The notes under the pieces: model-generated
Seen by the model: only the letters and a program-made list of their open reading frames with translations
What the model was told of the DNA's origin: nothing
Databases searched by the model: none
Assembly (NCBI GenBank): GCA_936450465.1
Contig: OW388304.1
Span: 12,618,708-12,682,707, forward strand
DNA from: Gibbula magus
Lineage: Eukaryota; Mollusca; Gastropoda; Trochida; Trochidae
Reading direction: 5' to 3'
DNA: 64,000 bases
Shown: piece after piece, positions 13,311 to 25,600 of the stretch
Numbering within the stretch: the stretch's first letter is position 1
Layout of the letters: every line of letters starts with the position of its first letter
Made by a program: the position numbers and the translations under genes

Positions 13311-13394
13311 CATTCTCGATAATCCAGAGTATACACTCCGATAAATTAGCAATTATAGATTCATTGGATCGTATACTTTGGATTATCGAGAAGG
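13311..13394. mobile_element. 84 bp palindromic MITE with 9 bp target duplication
   Basis: The ends are inverted copies: TTCTCGATAATCCAGAGTAT on the left and its near-complement on the right, with about 36 bp between the arms. CCTTACCTA is repeated directly on both sides (13,302-13,310 and 13,395-13,403). A 9 bp duplication fits Mutator-like elements best; superfamily assignment is inference. Confidence 0.65.
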
Positions 13395-13444
13395 CCTTAC
13401 CTATGACTCAATCCGAAAACAAAAGTTTAAAACTTTCAAAACAG

Positions 13445-13515
13445 AATAGAGGGAATCGAACCGATAACTCTTCGCACTGAAGTTGGCAGAATTACCAATA
13501 GACCACCGCGAATGA
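13445..13515 (-). repeat. tRNA-like relic
   Basis: On the minus strand a B-box-like GGTTCGATTCC follows TGGTCTATTGGTAAT, spaced as in a tRNA. Only two of five T-stem pairs form, so it is not a functional tRNA. Probably a tRNA pseudogene or the head of a tRNA-derived repeat. Confidence 0.4.
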
Positions 13516-15583
13516 CTGAAGGCATGTAGAATAATTATTGATACCTATTCTGCTCTCCCCGAATCTTTATTTTTAATTTGCCTTCTACACTTGAATTCCT
13601 TCATGTTAAACATTACAATTGCATTAATATCCATGAAGGTAGGCCCCGAAGTGGTTTGTAAGAGAAAAATGAGTGGCAAACAGATTTTATATTTACGTCG
13701 CAGAATGGAAACTGTAAAACCTTTCTATATATGTAGCCTACAATCAAACGTCTTGATGTAGAATCTACCGTGTCTGAAAGTGAAGCGAGAGGAATAGAAT
13801 GACTTCAAATTTGGTTAATTTAAGTTGTTAAATACATTGACAAAGTTTTAAACCGAACTGTTCATTTATGTATTTCGAAGAGGATCAGAGCGGAAGACTT
13901 GTTCATAAGTACAACAAACAGACTGTCCTTATAAAGCGCAGCTTGGTACGCACAGTAATAATTAATCCAGAAGGGACATGCGCGCTCAGCATTTACGTTA
14001 TTGAACATGACCCGTAAACAATAATTCTAGGTAACAAATCGGGACCCTAGGAAGAGTAGGTCAGTCATTATCTAAATGGATTGTGGTTTCGGATTCTGGG
14101 TTAGAAAGTGATGTACTGAATTAGCTCATTTTGCTGAATATTGTTTTAAATTAATACAAGGTTAACAAGTTTACTAAAGTTTCTAATGGCAAAATAAGGA
14201 GAAATTCTGTTGATATGACAAATATAGAAAAATCAAATTCAACATTTGTTTGTGCCAATTATTTCGGATTACCCACAGTGTCACGTGATTCATAATTTGC
14301 TACAGCTCTGTTCATTGGTCATTAGAATTGTAAAGATACAAAGACAACGTATGTCCTTGGCTGAAAGCTTCAATCAACTGGCCTTTATGTGATCATTTTG
14401 TGATCTTTGGCATTCAAAGAATAATAGTTATTGCTGTGTCGATTTAAGGTTGTACAGTCAATTATTATCCAAGGAGGTCGCGGTTTTAGTTTCAGTTTTG
14501 TTGGTTTAGTTCAACTTTGTCAGGGTAGTTATTTCTTCCTTCATGCTTATGTTATGTAGACACATGCCTTTGCTTTAGAGGTATTCATTCGTCGTGATCT
14601 TCAATCCATCAAGCAGACATTGTATTTACAGGACCTTAAGGAAAGCCTTTCAAGTTATTGACCTCGTTGTCAACCAAGACTTGTCCCAGGGGCGCGTATC
14701 GCTTAGAAACAGCGTTTGAAAGACATATACCTTTATAAACTCAACCCTTATACTATATAAAAGGAAAGCAATGTAACGACGAAACCACCCCATGCTCATT
14801 CAAAGTCATATTTCGCATCAAAACATTTTTTTTAGGAATAGATTTCCTAAAGGTTTCTCTTTCAAATGATATCATAATGCCAATATATCTCATAGATGTT
14901 AGTCTTAATTATAAAGTTTCAAATTGTCACAATCCCGTGTGCATGGGAAATAAAAACTGTGTTCCAATCGAGTTACTACAGAAACAAATAAAGCATGCAT
15001 GGTTGCAGTATGAAGCCGGCCCGACCAATTGTCTACTTTAGATGTTTCCACACGACTCTCCCAATAAAATTATTTTGCATCAGAGAACTGACCTCATTCT
15101 CTTCTCTGTCCAGTTACACTCAGACGGAACTTTTTCAGGTACGGCAAATGTTCACACAGCAACAATGTATGCATGAATGCAACATGAAGTCGGCCATGTC
15201 AATTGTCTATTTTACATGTTTCCATACGGCTCACAATTATTCCGTATCAGAGCACAGACCTTATCCTCTTCGCTGTACATTTCCATTCAGACAGAGCTTT
15301 GCACTAAGTCGAAGTTCTCAGAGTGATAACACATTTCTATTTTGTCCCTTGTTTATTTGGTCATTTTTTAAAATTACTAACGCTTATTACTATGTGTCTG
15401 CCACATGTATAAACTATTCTAATATTTGCTTTAAATTTGTTTCAATTCATTAAAATTGTCTATCAAATGTTGTTGCGTTTCATCGGAATGCTACATTAAT
15501 GACAGATACTGTTACAGCATCCACACAAAGTATCAATGACATGTCTCATAGTGCAACTATCTAACAAAAATGTTTTTAGACTG

Positions 15584-15825
15584 CTACAGGTCATCACAAC
15601 TCATTTTATTTGGGTTTTTTTCTTCAAACAATATGGGTGCAATGCTACACTGAATCTCAGCGTAGTACCACCCATGGTTCGCTACTTCCAGCCGATGCTC
15701 GCAGGTTTCACCGCAATGCATAGCCACATGGCCTTGCGGGCTTTCTCCCTGCCATAATATTAGCAGCCGCGATATAAGTGAAATACTCTTGAAAGCGGCG
15801 TTAAACCCCAACTCACCTTCAAACA
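15584..15825 (-). repeat. Longest copy of the SINE-like repeat, reverse orientation
   Basis: On the minus strand it starts with a GGTTTAACGCCGCTTTCAAG stretch, continues through ATCGCGGCTGCTAATATTAT and GGGAGAAAGCCCGCAAGGCC, and reaches TTGCACCCATATTG. It is longer than the copies at 375 and 8,366. The open frames on both strands here are incidental to the repeat. Confidence 0.6.
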
Positions 15826-17457
15826 ATATTCAGGAAAAACTCACAGTCACCTTGTTATATAAAATAGGTTCCCAGCTGATGTTACAAGATGACTGTACAA
15901 TGAAACAATTCAAGGAACACAGAGATGTTGATCTATATGTTTGTCAACTGTACCGACCACTGCAGCTGTCAAACTGTCACTGGGAATTAGGACATAACCA
16001 TTGAGTAGGAAGTGAAGGAACAAATACTGTTATTGGAATGATGTGTGAGGAGGCAATACTGTCGCTGCTTAGAAGAATCAACGACCTCCATCAGGCTATT
16101 CTTAACCCGCTTCTGTACACTCTGTTCCTTCCTAGGTAAACACGGAATCGCAAGTACATTCACACTCGAACACTGTACTGTATTATCAAGATCTATTATA
16201 ATGGTTGCGTTATCTCGTTTCTGTAAGTCAGCTAAACAATGCTAGTTTGTTGAAGGACAACACTGATATTTTCAGTACAAAGACAAAGTAAAATGGTCAT
16301 TTTACTAGAGAGAAATTAGCTGATAAAATACAACTTATGAACATGAAAATTCAGGTAACTGATTTAAGGTAATTCGAGGTTACAGTGATACAATCTACAA
16401 ACTAGTAACTGGTGATTTCATAAGCAACATTTTCAATATGTGGAGATTGATGTTATTTATTTCTTGAAAATATATGATTATTATGTCAATAATATAGATT
16501 TGGAAATTAATTAGGCAACACCCTGGTTTGTAAACTAAAATGCGGTGCTCTGGAATTGTTAGGATAAAATGAACAATTTTATCACCCCAGACATAACAAT
16601 TGGTTATTTAGCGTTTCATTCCCAGAAATAAAAATCCACCATGTGCAAAATTCATGAAAATGCGAGGGAAAATTTGAAGGTATGGAGTTTAACCTAAATT
16701 AACTATTGTCCTAGATAAACAGATAAACAGACATTAAACTTCCAGTCCATTGTTTACAATCATTGAGAAAATGCTTACAACCATATGATCTGGGGGAAAA
16801 TTTGACATAATATGAGTTCAATGTGTTTATTAAACACTTCTTCTCGCTTTGGATAAGCCAATACCGAAAATAAGACGGTATTCGTTCCTTAAGACAAGTT
16901 TATTGAAATTGACAATTTCATGATTTTGTGAGTTTGAAGTTGAATAATGCTTTAACGAGTGACTTTTGGTAAAAAGTCAGTTAGTGAAGTGTTATCACTT
17001 CACTTGAAAGAATGACACCAATCACATTACAGCAACACATATTGACTTTTATTTCATTTTCATAATAGAACTTGGATTTTGTCACCTAATACCAAATTAT
17101 TATAACAACCGTTATGCAAAAGACAGTGAACCGTTATTTGAGTGACCTTTTATTTCAACACTGCTAAATGATTGTTCTACCTACTATATCTAACAGTTTT
17201 CCTGACATATTGTCTTCTTTCAAATCAGACCGATTTTCATGTTTAAAAAAATTAGTGTTGCTTAATTAATGTCAAAGTGTATACAATAATTACAATTCAT
17301 AAAATGTTGTTTACCATTTTTTACGAGGTGTGAAAAAAACATATATTTCAGGACGTTAGCAAACATAAGAGTTATATATTACCCATACTGGTTAGGATAC
17401 ACAGGTGATTATTTTTTTGATATTCGAACATGTGCTCTTTAGTGATTCTCAACGCTG

Positions 17458-17546
17458 ATTGGTCAGTAGCCAGAGAATGACAACACGATTGGTTGACCGA
17501 TTGGTTGACGGTACTACTTTCTTACTTCATTGATAAATAGCACGTG
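17458..17546 (+). promoter_or_regulatory. Possible promoter patch (three ATTGG, TATA-like, E-box)
   Basis: ATTGG (inverted CCAAT) occurs at 17,458, 17,488 and 17,500, followed by a GATAAATA TATA-like word at about 17,532 and CACGTG at 17,541-17,546. Downstream, ATGGCTGCC at 17,759 opens a frame of only eight codons, so no coding sequence confirms it. Confidence 0.25.
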
Positions 17547-18492
17547 CCGAACTCACAGTCACACACTCACAGTCGATTTTTAAAATAAAAAAACAGCCCA
17601 AGGATATACAGATTTTAGTTTATTAAACGTTCTATGTACAAAATATAATAGGTGTATGTATCTACATTGACACTGTTACTTTTTTTAGACAAATTATTGA
17701 CGATTATGTTTTAAAATTTCAACAGCTTCGCATTGATCGTCGTTATTTGTAAACAAACATGGCTGCCAACAGAGCAAATCCATGAGCAGTTCCGGACACG
17801 AGAATGTTCAATCCATACATAATTAGATCTACCTAACCATCAACGAGAGACAACGTCAGAAAATAGTAGATAATCTGTGCACTATTCTCGATGTTTCTGA
17901 ATCAGAATAAACGTGCAGAATGAAATCAAACCTGTCGTTTGACATCGGGACTGCAGTCACAGTGCAGTTCATTCTCGCCACGATCGAAAGAATCGTTCGT
18001 CAGGGTGTCTCTTTGCACGCATTGTATCTACATTCGGCATCAATTACAATACATATTTCCCTAGGTACACACTTCCTGGGTCCAATGTTTTGTTGTTGTA
18101 ATCGTAATCTCCACTTCACCGTCCGTAAAACGTCCGTTTAACGCTATACTGTTCTGTCACTCACACACGTCGGTCAATCATACTGTTGTTACTGCAGTAA
18201 GGCATAATGATGCACTAATATTAAAATAAGTTCAGGTTGCATCGTACATGTATTTATAATGTTAATGTGCATCATATATGGCAACTATGGTACGGGTTAT
18301 ACAAACAGACTAATAATATATTAGTTTGTCGTTTTATTAAAGAACTATTTTGTATAGTGTTTGACCACTAGAGATGTTCGGCGTGACGCACGCATGAATA
18401 CAAATCAGCTGATCAATGTCACCTACTACAGTCTAAACAAGTTTGTTGTTCGTAAATTGTGTATTTAATTGAATGTAATGGGTAATATATAG

Positions 18493-18632
18493 AATAACCA
18501 ACTCGGTACGAGTGATAACGTGAAATATGCACTCATCAAAATAATGTTCAGTCGCTCGCCAAGGCTCGCGACTGTGAACATCATTTCGACTCGTGCATAT
18601 TCCCCGTAATCACTCGTACCGAGTTGGTTATT
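18493..18632. repeat. 140 bp hairpin-forming palindrome
   Basis: Outer arms of 24 bp (start AATAACCAACTCGGTACGAG) are perfectly complementary, inner arms near ATGTTCAGTCGC/GCGACTGTGAACAT also pair, and the centre is GC-rich (CGCCAAGGCTCG). Similar architecture is seen at 42,920-43,047 and 46,278-46,415. Probably a MITE or foldback relic. Confidence 0.7.
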
Positions 18633-20028
18633 GTCTAAATCGTTGTATAAACTTAACTGATATTTAAAGACCAAAGAGATGTGAATAATGAACATCTTGC
18701 TATTTTCTCCATACCTATCAAACACCGCGTCTGATGACCTAAGAGACAAACCAGACAGAGAAATTGTCAATTCAAGATGCTCAGCACGTCCCACTGGACT
18801 TCCGCTTCAGTCAAACAACCCTTATTGTCTGCCATTCTGTATCCACTTCAAGTTCATCGCACCGCACCGTGGCAAGCAGTTTTTTCTAACATGTACACGG
18901 CTTCTTACATCGAAACAGTCAATTGATTAAGGCCTGACCCTATGGGCGGTAGTGTTTGCGATGATAATACCTGTATTACTCATTTAATTTTTGCAAACCT
19001 CAAAGACAATTTTACTTTTAATTTGACCATAATTTCGTAAGAGACACATTTGTCTTAAATATATCTGTAATTAGAAAACGGGCATGCTTGACATTTGTTC
19101 TAAACTTCATAGAAAAGAGATAATGTACTAATAATACATGTACACCTCATTAAATATTTTATATGACTGTAACTTATCATTTAGGTTTGTAAATTAATAA
19201 TTAGAACTCTCTTAATTGACTTCGCTCTGAAATATGATAGTTTATATTTGTTCATTGTTTATCTTGATCGAGCACAATTACAACTCTGAAGGACGATTAA
19301 GAAGGAAAAGTAAATTGTTTTCTGTTAATCATTCCCTCCCCACATCGTTACAGTGCCATATCCTCCCACATACGATTCATCCGAATTCATCCGTTTCTTG
19401 TATGGCCAATAGAGAATCCCACCGTGTTGGAATCAAATTAAATCGTCAATCAGTGGCGTTGTTCAAACTGTGCATACTATCTGCACTTCAGTGGGGAGAG
19501 ATAATGTCTGCCAATGAAAATACACTCCAATTACTCGTTTGAGTCAAATATTGCAACTTCTGTGGCCACTAAAGTATTATTAAGCCATCAATAGTGTTCT
19601 TGAAAAACTTTCCTTACAACATTTAAATATAGTATTATGTTTACTACAATGAATTCAAACAGAACTAAAACCGCTTGCAACATGGGAATAAAGACAAGTG
19701 TGTCTATAATGCATTCAAGCATTAAATAAAACGTCACAAAGACAAAAGTGGTGAAAAGTGAAAAACATTACATACAAACAATTACGTGATTTACAAACTG
19801 TGTGATGTTATGTGTCCCCAATATTGTGGACATACATGTAGACGAATCCAAAATAACCGAGATTAAAACATAACGAATCATACCTATGCCTACCATACTA
19901 GGTGACACAATATTCCAAATATTAGATTAAATCAGTTCCTCAGTGAAATCTACCAACGTTCTCTAACTGTTTACAGACTAGTAATCATATTCGTAAAAAT
20001 TGGAAGAAAGACATCAACAATTAAAGAA

Positions 20029-20082
20029 CAGGAAGATTTTCTGGATAACAACTTGTTTAATGTTATCCAGAAAGTCTTCCTG
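20029..20082. repeat. 22 bp stem hairpin
   Basis: Arms 20,029-20,050 and 20,061-20,082 pair along 22 bp with a single G-T wobble around a 10-base loop. The open frame running through it does not resemble a protein. Not seen in the other block B copies. Confidence 0.75.
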
Positions 20083-22176
20083 TTGTTATGTATACCACTT
20101 CCAAATGTCCTTCAAAGACCTAATCAATAATGAAGACGACTTAGTGTTCATGATAGAGTACGGGGTCTATGTGAGTGTTAAAGAGCATGGCTTCCCACCA
20201 AAGATTTTGCATTTTATTATTTTAATTTGTGCACTATTTTTATTGTGATTATGATGTAATACATGACAGACTTATTATTTACACAGTATACAGCACGATC
20301 ACAGTAGCAAGGGGGGACATTTTTAATTTGCTTAAGTTGTTATTTTTCTACACTGACCGGACAAGTGCAGCTGCACTCACTAAGCTCACTATGCAAATGC
20401 ATTGATTCTGACAGAGTTTGAGAGTGGTAATTAATCAACGAGTTTGAACTTGTTAAGATAATATTGTCTTGGAACTTTGTTTAACTGGAACCAACGTTCA
20501 ATTGTAGCTATTTCTTGAGGCAATGCAATCCTTCTAGTTAAAGCAATAACATTCTTAATTGAAGTTGTAATAGAAAAGAAATAGATAATTAGCGAGGTAC
20601 ACTAGGTACATTGTGAACAACAGCTGCTAAACTAATTTGATATGGTTATTTCACCTTTGGTTCTGTCGAACGAGAAATCATTTCTTCCAATTAGTCTGGG
20701 AATGAAAGTTTCTTATAACTTTGTAACTCTCTGTTAGATGAACCAATTATTAACCAACAATGTGTTAAATATAATTCAACATTAAGACGCGATCTTTGGT
20801 CAGTGGTTTTGATGGGTTTTAGAGAATTGTGATTTTATTTATTTATATATATTCAAGAAAAACATGATCAAGAATAAACTGACGTATCCATTTTTTATTG
20901 TTGTTGATTAGCTTTACTTTAACTTTACCTGTATGTTTGTTCAACCTTAAGCTAAGATATATCCATGTGTTATGTACGATCCTAACATATTCAGAAACAA
21001 TGTACTGATCGCCTTAGCTCACATGTATCAGTTAACAAACATAGTTTTGAAGATCAAGAACTATGTTAAGGTTGTCTTAATACTAAAGTATGGTTAACGA
21101 TTACTAAAACATTCTCTTACTCACTTATAGTGCTCCTTACAAATCAAGGTATATATTTCCTGTCTCACTTAAAGATGAGACAGCATTGTAATGCGAAATA
21201 TACTCTAAAACATACAAGTGTAGAAGACATCACGGTTCACATACAATGTAATACCGTTTCCGCACTTCAGTTCAAAACAGGGAAAGCCACATCGAAGAGT
21301 AACAAATGATGAAAGCAGAATGTGTAGTTTCTGAGACACATTTCATCTAGAACAAGATAGCAACTCTACAGTTAATGTGCTTGAACATTGCAAAAACTAT
21401 AATAAAAAATGGGTCCTTACTTACCTGTGAACATACACTCAACCTCAAAAGAAACGTGACCAGATTTTCAACAGTGTATAACACGAACTACTGCTGTCGG
21501 AGAGAGTCGATTGTGAATGCTTGTTTTATGGACATGATTTGTAAAGAGGTACCTGCAATTGTGTACAATCAGAGTAAAATAAGAGAAAAATGTACACTTG
21601 GGGTGTTGAAATCGCTTATCCCAAAAATAATTTTGCCAGTATATTTGGCTGTTAACTTAAAATTTCATGAAATTAAAAGATGATGTCAACATAAATAACC
21701 TTCTTTGACTTAAATTTGTTGATGCATCTTTATTGTAGGACGTCATAAAATAAGCCTTACAAACGACCGTATTGACTCTCCTATCTCGTCTAGGTAAGGA
21801 GCTTCGATAACGACGATTCTTAAAACGTGTGTTTCTCAGAAATATGACCAGATAATGTTTTGAAATTTCAAATTTACTTTAGTTACCCTTTGAAGACATT
21901 ATGTATCTTTGCGTCAATCGTTTTTATCACTCATGGATTGAATTATCATTTTGCATGGTGACGTTTCTTTTGCGGTTGAGTGTATTGGGATCGTAGATGT
22001 CAATCAAGTGTGATTAAGTTTAGTATTTAATTGAAATGATAAAACTTAAGAATCCACTATAGCTTTTACCATCAACGGGCAAATTTAGGGTAAATATATC
22101 AAATATTATAAAGCTAACGTTTTTGGTTTGTGGGATATGATTCGGACAAAGTTTCAAGATGAAGGAAAAAACGACA

Positions 22177-22331
22177 AGATTCTACACATACTCTACATCG
22201 ATCCAAGGTTATGTTGATCTAATAAACCTGTTATTAGATTCCAAACGTCTGATAGACGTCCACTGCACAGGATAACGTCTAGTTAAGGATACTTACACTC
22301 TTGACATAAGTGGCTGTACATAGTTTACTTG
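22177..22331. other. Highly conserved 155 bp block (copy 2 of 3)
   Basis: Counterpart of 9,654-9,810 and 44,921-45,080, sitting just left of the retrotransposon insertion. It shares the AACCTGTTATTAGATTCCAA core. Confidence 0.6.
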
Positions 22332-22420
22332 TTTATTCATCACCGGGTAGGCACTGCATCGCTACTAATTAGATAAATGTTTCCTAATACGAAATCGGTT
22401 GTTCATTCAGATATGTAAGC

Positions 22421-22555
22421 GCCAAATAACAACATCTATTGCTCGATACCATGCGGTTTATTCGCAACCATAACGCGAAGGAAGATACAAAAATAGGGAT
22501 GGGAAATACCCCTTCCGTTACAGAAACAAACGAACACGGATTACGTGTGATGGCG
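22421..22555 (-). repeat. 3' LTR (135 bp)
   Basis: Identical by eye to 27,689-27,823. In element orientation it starts CGCCATCACACG and ends ATTTGGC, so it lacks the usual TG...CA termini. 135 bp is very short for an LTR, in the range known for some Mag-type gypsy elements. Confidence 0.95.
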
Positions 22556-22558
22556 TGA

Positions 22559-22582
22559 CTGCCTGTCTCTTCGCCTTCCTTT
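22559..22582 (-). promoter_or_regulatory. Polypurine tract
   Basis: On the minus strand an A/G-rich run beginning AAAGGAAGGCGAAGAGACAG ends 3 bases before the 3' LTR, where plus-strand priming is expected. Confidence 0.7.
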
Positions 22583-22675
22583 GTAAATAAAAGTCAATTT
22601 TTAAGAACAGTTAGAATTAAATGATTACTAGCATTGTGGCCAAAAATAATGAGTGTCCTTTACTGGAGAAAATGA

Positions 22676-25600
22676 CTATGTCATGTCCCATTCACCACGT
22701 CGTTGCCAAGCTGGGGGAACGCGAGAGCGTTGAGATCTCCTCAACAGAGTGGGTGGGTCTTCAAAAGTTTCAACATTTGTTGATGCATTAGGGTCGGCCG
22801 TGAACTGCCTAGGGTTGTTCATAATGGCAGGTTCATAGGACTCATTGGATTGGTGTACAGGCTGCGGACGAGAGGAACTCGTGATATTGTCACGCTCAGT
22901 GAGGCCTCGGATTTGGTCATTTGAAGTAGATCCTAAAAGAGTCGGTCTGACGCGGTAACAGTCAGATGGTTGTACTTCGTACACTTTTGAGCGAAACTGG
23001 GATTGAGTGAACTTGCGGATCTGTACTCCATTGTCCGTTATGGCAGTGACCATGTACTTGCTTCGTGCACATGTCTTATCCCGATCAGCTTTCAGGTACA
23101 CCAAGTCCCCAACAGTGACATCGCATGGGTCATAGTGGAGGCTGCCATCAGCTTTCGACTTGCTACTCGGAAAATGATTTCTTTGACGTGCGACTACTTG
23201 TTGGAGAATAAGCTGTCGATCACACACGGGGAGATTCTCTCCAGTTATCTGGTCTCTCTGCGTGAGTACTTCCCTTGCAGAAAGTCCACCCTTGCGGATC
23301 ATGGAATTCAAGTTAGCAGTTGCGAGATTCAGGGTAACCATTGACAGGGGGCCTCCCTCTGGACTAAGATGGAGACACTCGAGGCCCAGTTCTTCAATAG
23401 CCTTCTCGGCTACTGGATTCTTGTTACAGTTCTTTGGGGAACCAAGTTCCAAATGAATGCCATGTTGTTCCAAGAGTTTATCCTTGGCGAGCGAGACAAA
23501 CCCTGGTGCTGGGTCCACTCTGATGGTACATCCATTGGATCCTAGATGTTTGATATCTGCTGAAAGCAGTAAGATTGCATTTCTCAGGTCATCATGTCTT
23601 TCAGTTGGTATGATGCATGATTTAGTGAAGGATGAAACAGTTTCACGGAGGACAAAGATGAGCTGCCCATAACGTTTCATAACATCTGCGGCAAAAGTTG
23701 AACATATCACATCTGGCACAGCCTTTGTTGATTGAGGGTACAATTGCGACGGAATACGCTTTAATGACATGCAATGATGACAGGCTTCAGTAGTCAGAGT
23801 TGCAGCATTCTCAATGTCCAAGGCATAGAAGTATCTGCAAAATATCTGCTTAAGTTGGTAGCAGGAAGGGTGGTTGAAACGGATGTGAAGGGCAGTTAAT
23901 AACCCGTCAATAACTGACCTTGGCACAACGATGCGATCACGTGTAGGCTGAAAGGGTTTGCTGTCACATACAACCAAAAGTCCGTCATTTGCTATTGTGG
24001 CTACTCTCAGGTATCGCTTGACATCAGGAATATCTGTAAGCTTTTTTCCGGGGCGTGTCCCCTGAGAGAGATGTGAATGTGCGCGTCGGAGGTCAGGACA
24101 TTTATGTTGAGAGGCTTGCCATGCAGCTCGGCTTGTGAATGGCATTTTAGCACCCTGCTCCATCACTTCCTTGACACTAAGGGAAAACACAACAGATTCG
24201 GTCGTTTCCTCAACAAACTTGCACACCTGGCAGCTCTGGTATGTGCATTCGCTTGGGTGACGGCTCATGTAGTCTGAGGGAATATTTGTAGCTCCTGCAA
24301 TGTGTGCTATGTTCACCTCGTATCTGCAGACCATGGACAGGAACGTTGTGACTCTAGCACTAGCTGAGAAACAACCATGGAGGAGTTTGTTGTAGGCCTG
24401 GACGCACGGCCTGCTGTCTGTCAGGATTTGAGCTTGGGAAGAGGCAGCCGTTATGTATGGGGCAAAGTGCTTAACAGAGGCGCCGATAGCAAGGGCTTCT
24501 AATTCACATGGAAGCCACTGCATTTGGTGCTTTTTGAGTTTAGAGTTGTAGAAGCCAGCAAGATGTGTCTTGCCATCCCGAAGCACATAGAGGGTGGATG
24601 CGATTCCTTGTGCCTTGACAGAGGCATCAGTGACAATACAGAGTTTATCTGTTCGCAGAGGTATCACAATAGCTTTACATGAAGACAAGGCTTCCTGAGC
24701 TTTGTGGAATGCTGAGATGAGGTCTTCTGACCAGGTAATCTTCTCATTGGATGGGCGTCCAGCGGTAACAATGTCCAAAGGTGACATCAACACTGCATAG
24801 CCATGCATTACACGGCTAAGGGCTTTGAATGCTCCGATGAATGAGCGCAGTCCCTGAACAGTAGTTGGAGGTTGTACAGTGGACAGGGCTGAAAGTTTAT
24901 GGGGGCTCGCTGTCAAAGAGCCGTTACTCCAAATCCAGCCCAATATTGTGGTTGACAAAGGGCAAATGACTGTTTTGGGAGCGCTGAGGCGAAGGTTATT
25001 GCGTCGCAAAGCTGTTAGCACGAGACGCCAGTTGTTGAGGGCATCTTCTGCTGTGTCACCTCCACAAAATAAGTCGTCAGCTAACTTGACTACGCGCCCT
25101 TCTTGGACAAGATGTCCCAGTACTCGTGACATCAGTTCCTCAAGATGTGACTCTGAACCAGGCATACCCATAGCACAACGTGTGTACACACGTATACCTT
25201 TGAATGGTTTGACGACACCACAATACTTCATAGAACCGTGCGACAACGGTATTTGATAGAAGGATTTCAACAGATCAGTTTTGATAAGAAAACGCCACTT
25301 GCCTATTTCGCGAATGACATTGTCAACATTCGGCATGAGTGCGGGTTGTGGTTTACAGTACTGTCCAACCTCTCCGAAGGAAGTAACCAACCTACTTCCG
25401 CCACTTGGTTTCCGGACAAGAAAGGACATGTTTAGGTACTCAACTGTGACGTTCACTTGTTCCGGTTTGGCGAAAACCCCCTCTTTCTCCAGGTCGTCAA
25501 ACTTTTGCTGTAATTCGTTCAGAGCCTCGCGGTTGTAATGCGGTAGACGTCCCTTTCGGTGGGGAGGCAGAGCTGGACCCATGTTCACAACGGCTTGTAT

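Larger units (their letters stand above)
12731..14429. other. Spacer between segmental copies
   Basis: Not matched to the other copies. It holds a 13 bp G run (12,787-12,799), an 84 bp palindromic element (13,311-13,394) and a tRNA-like relic (13,445-13,515). No gene is recognised. Confidence 0.5.
14430..18805 (+). repeat. Segmental repeat block A, copy A2 (rearranged)
   Basis: Starts with a TGCTGTGTCGATTT match to the beginning of block A, matches 14,545-14,700, then jumps to sequence equivalent to A1 at about 3,200, so roughly 2.3 kb is missing. A segment of about 180 bp (from 14,990) is duplicated in tandem at about 15,168-15,330. The block ends at the shared junction 18,690-18,805. The stretch 16,320-18,670 has little counterpart in A1 and holds the promoter-like patch and a hairpin. 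No gene is supported. Confidence 0.6.

Noticed and set aside
14995..15453. 152-codon frame in copy A2
   Set aside because: It spans a tandem duplication of about 180 bp. The repeated half looks protein-like only because it occurs twice; no conservation with A1 or A3b.
17759..17785. ATGGCTGCC start with good context downstream of the promoter-like patch
   Set aside because: The frame ends after eight codons and no donor site rescues it.
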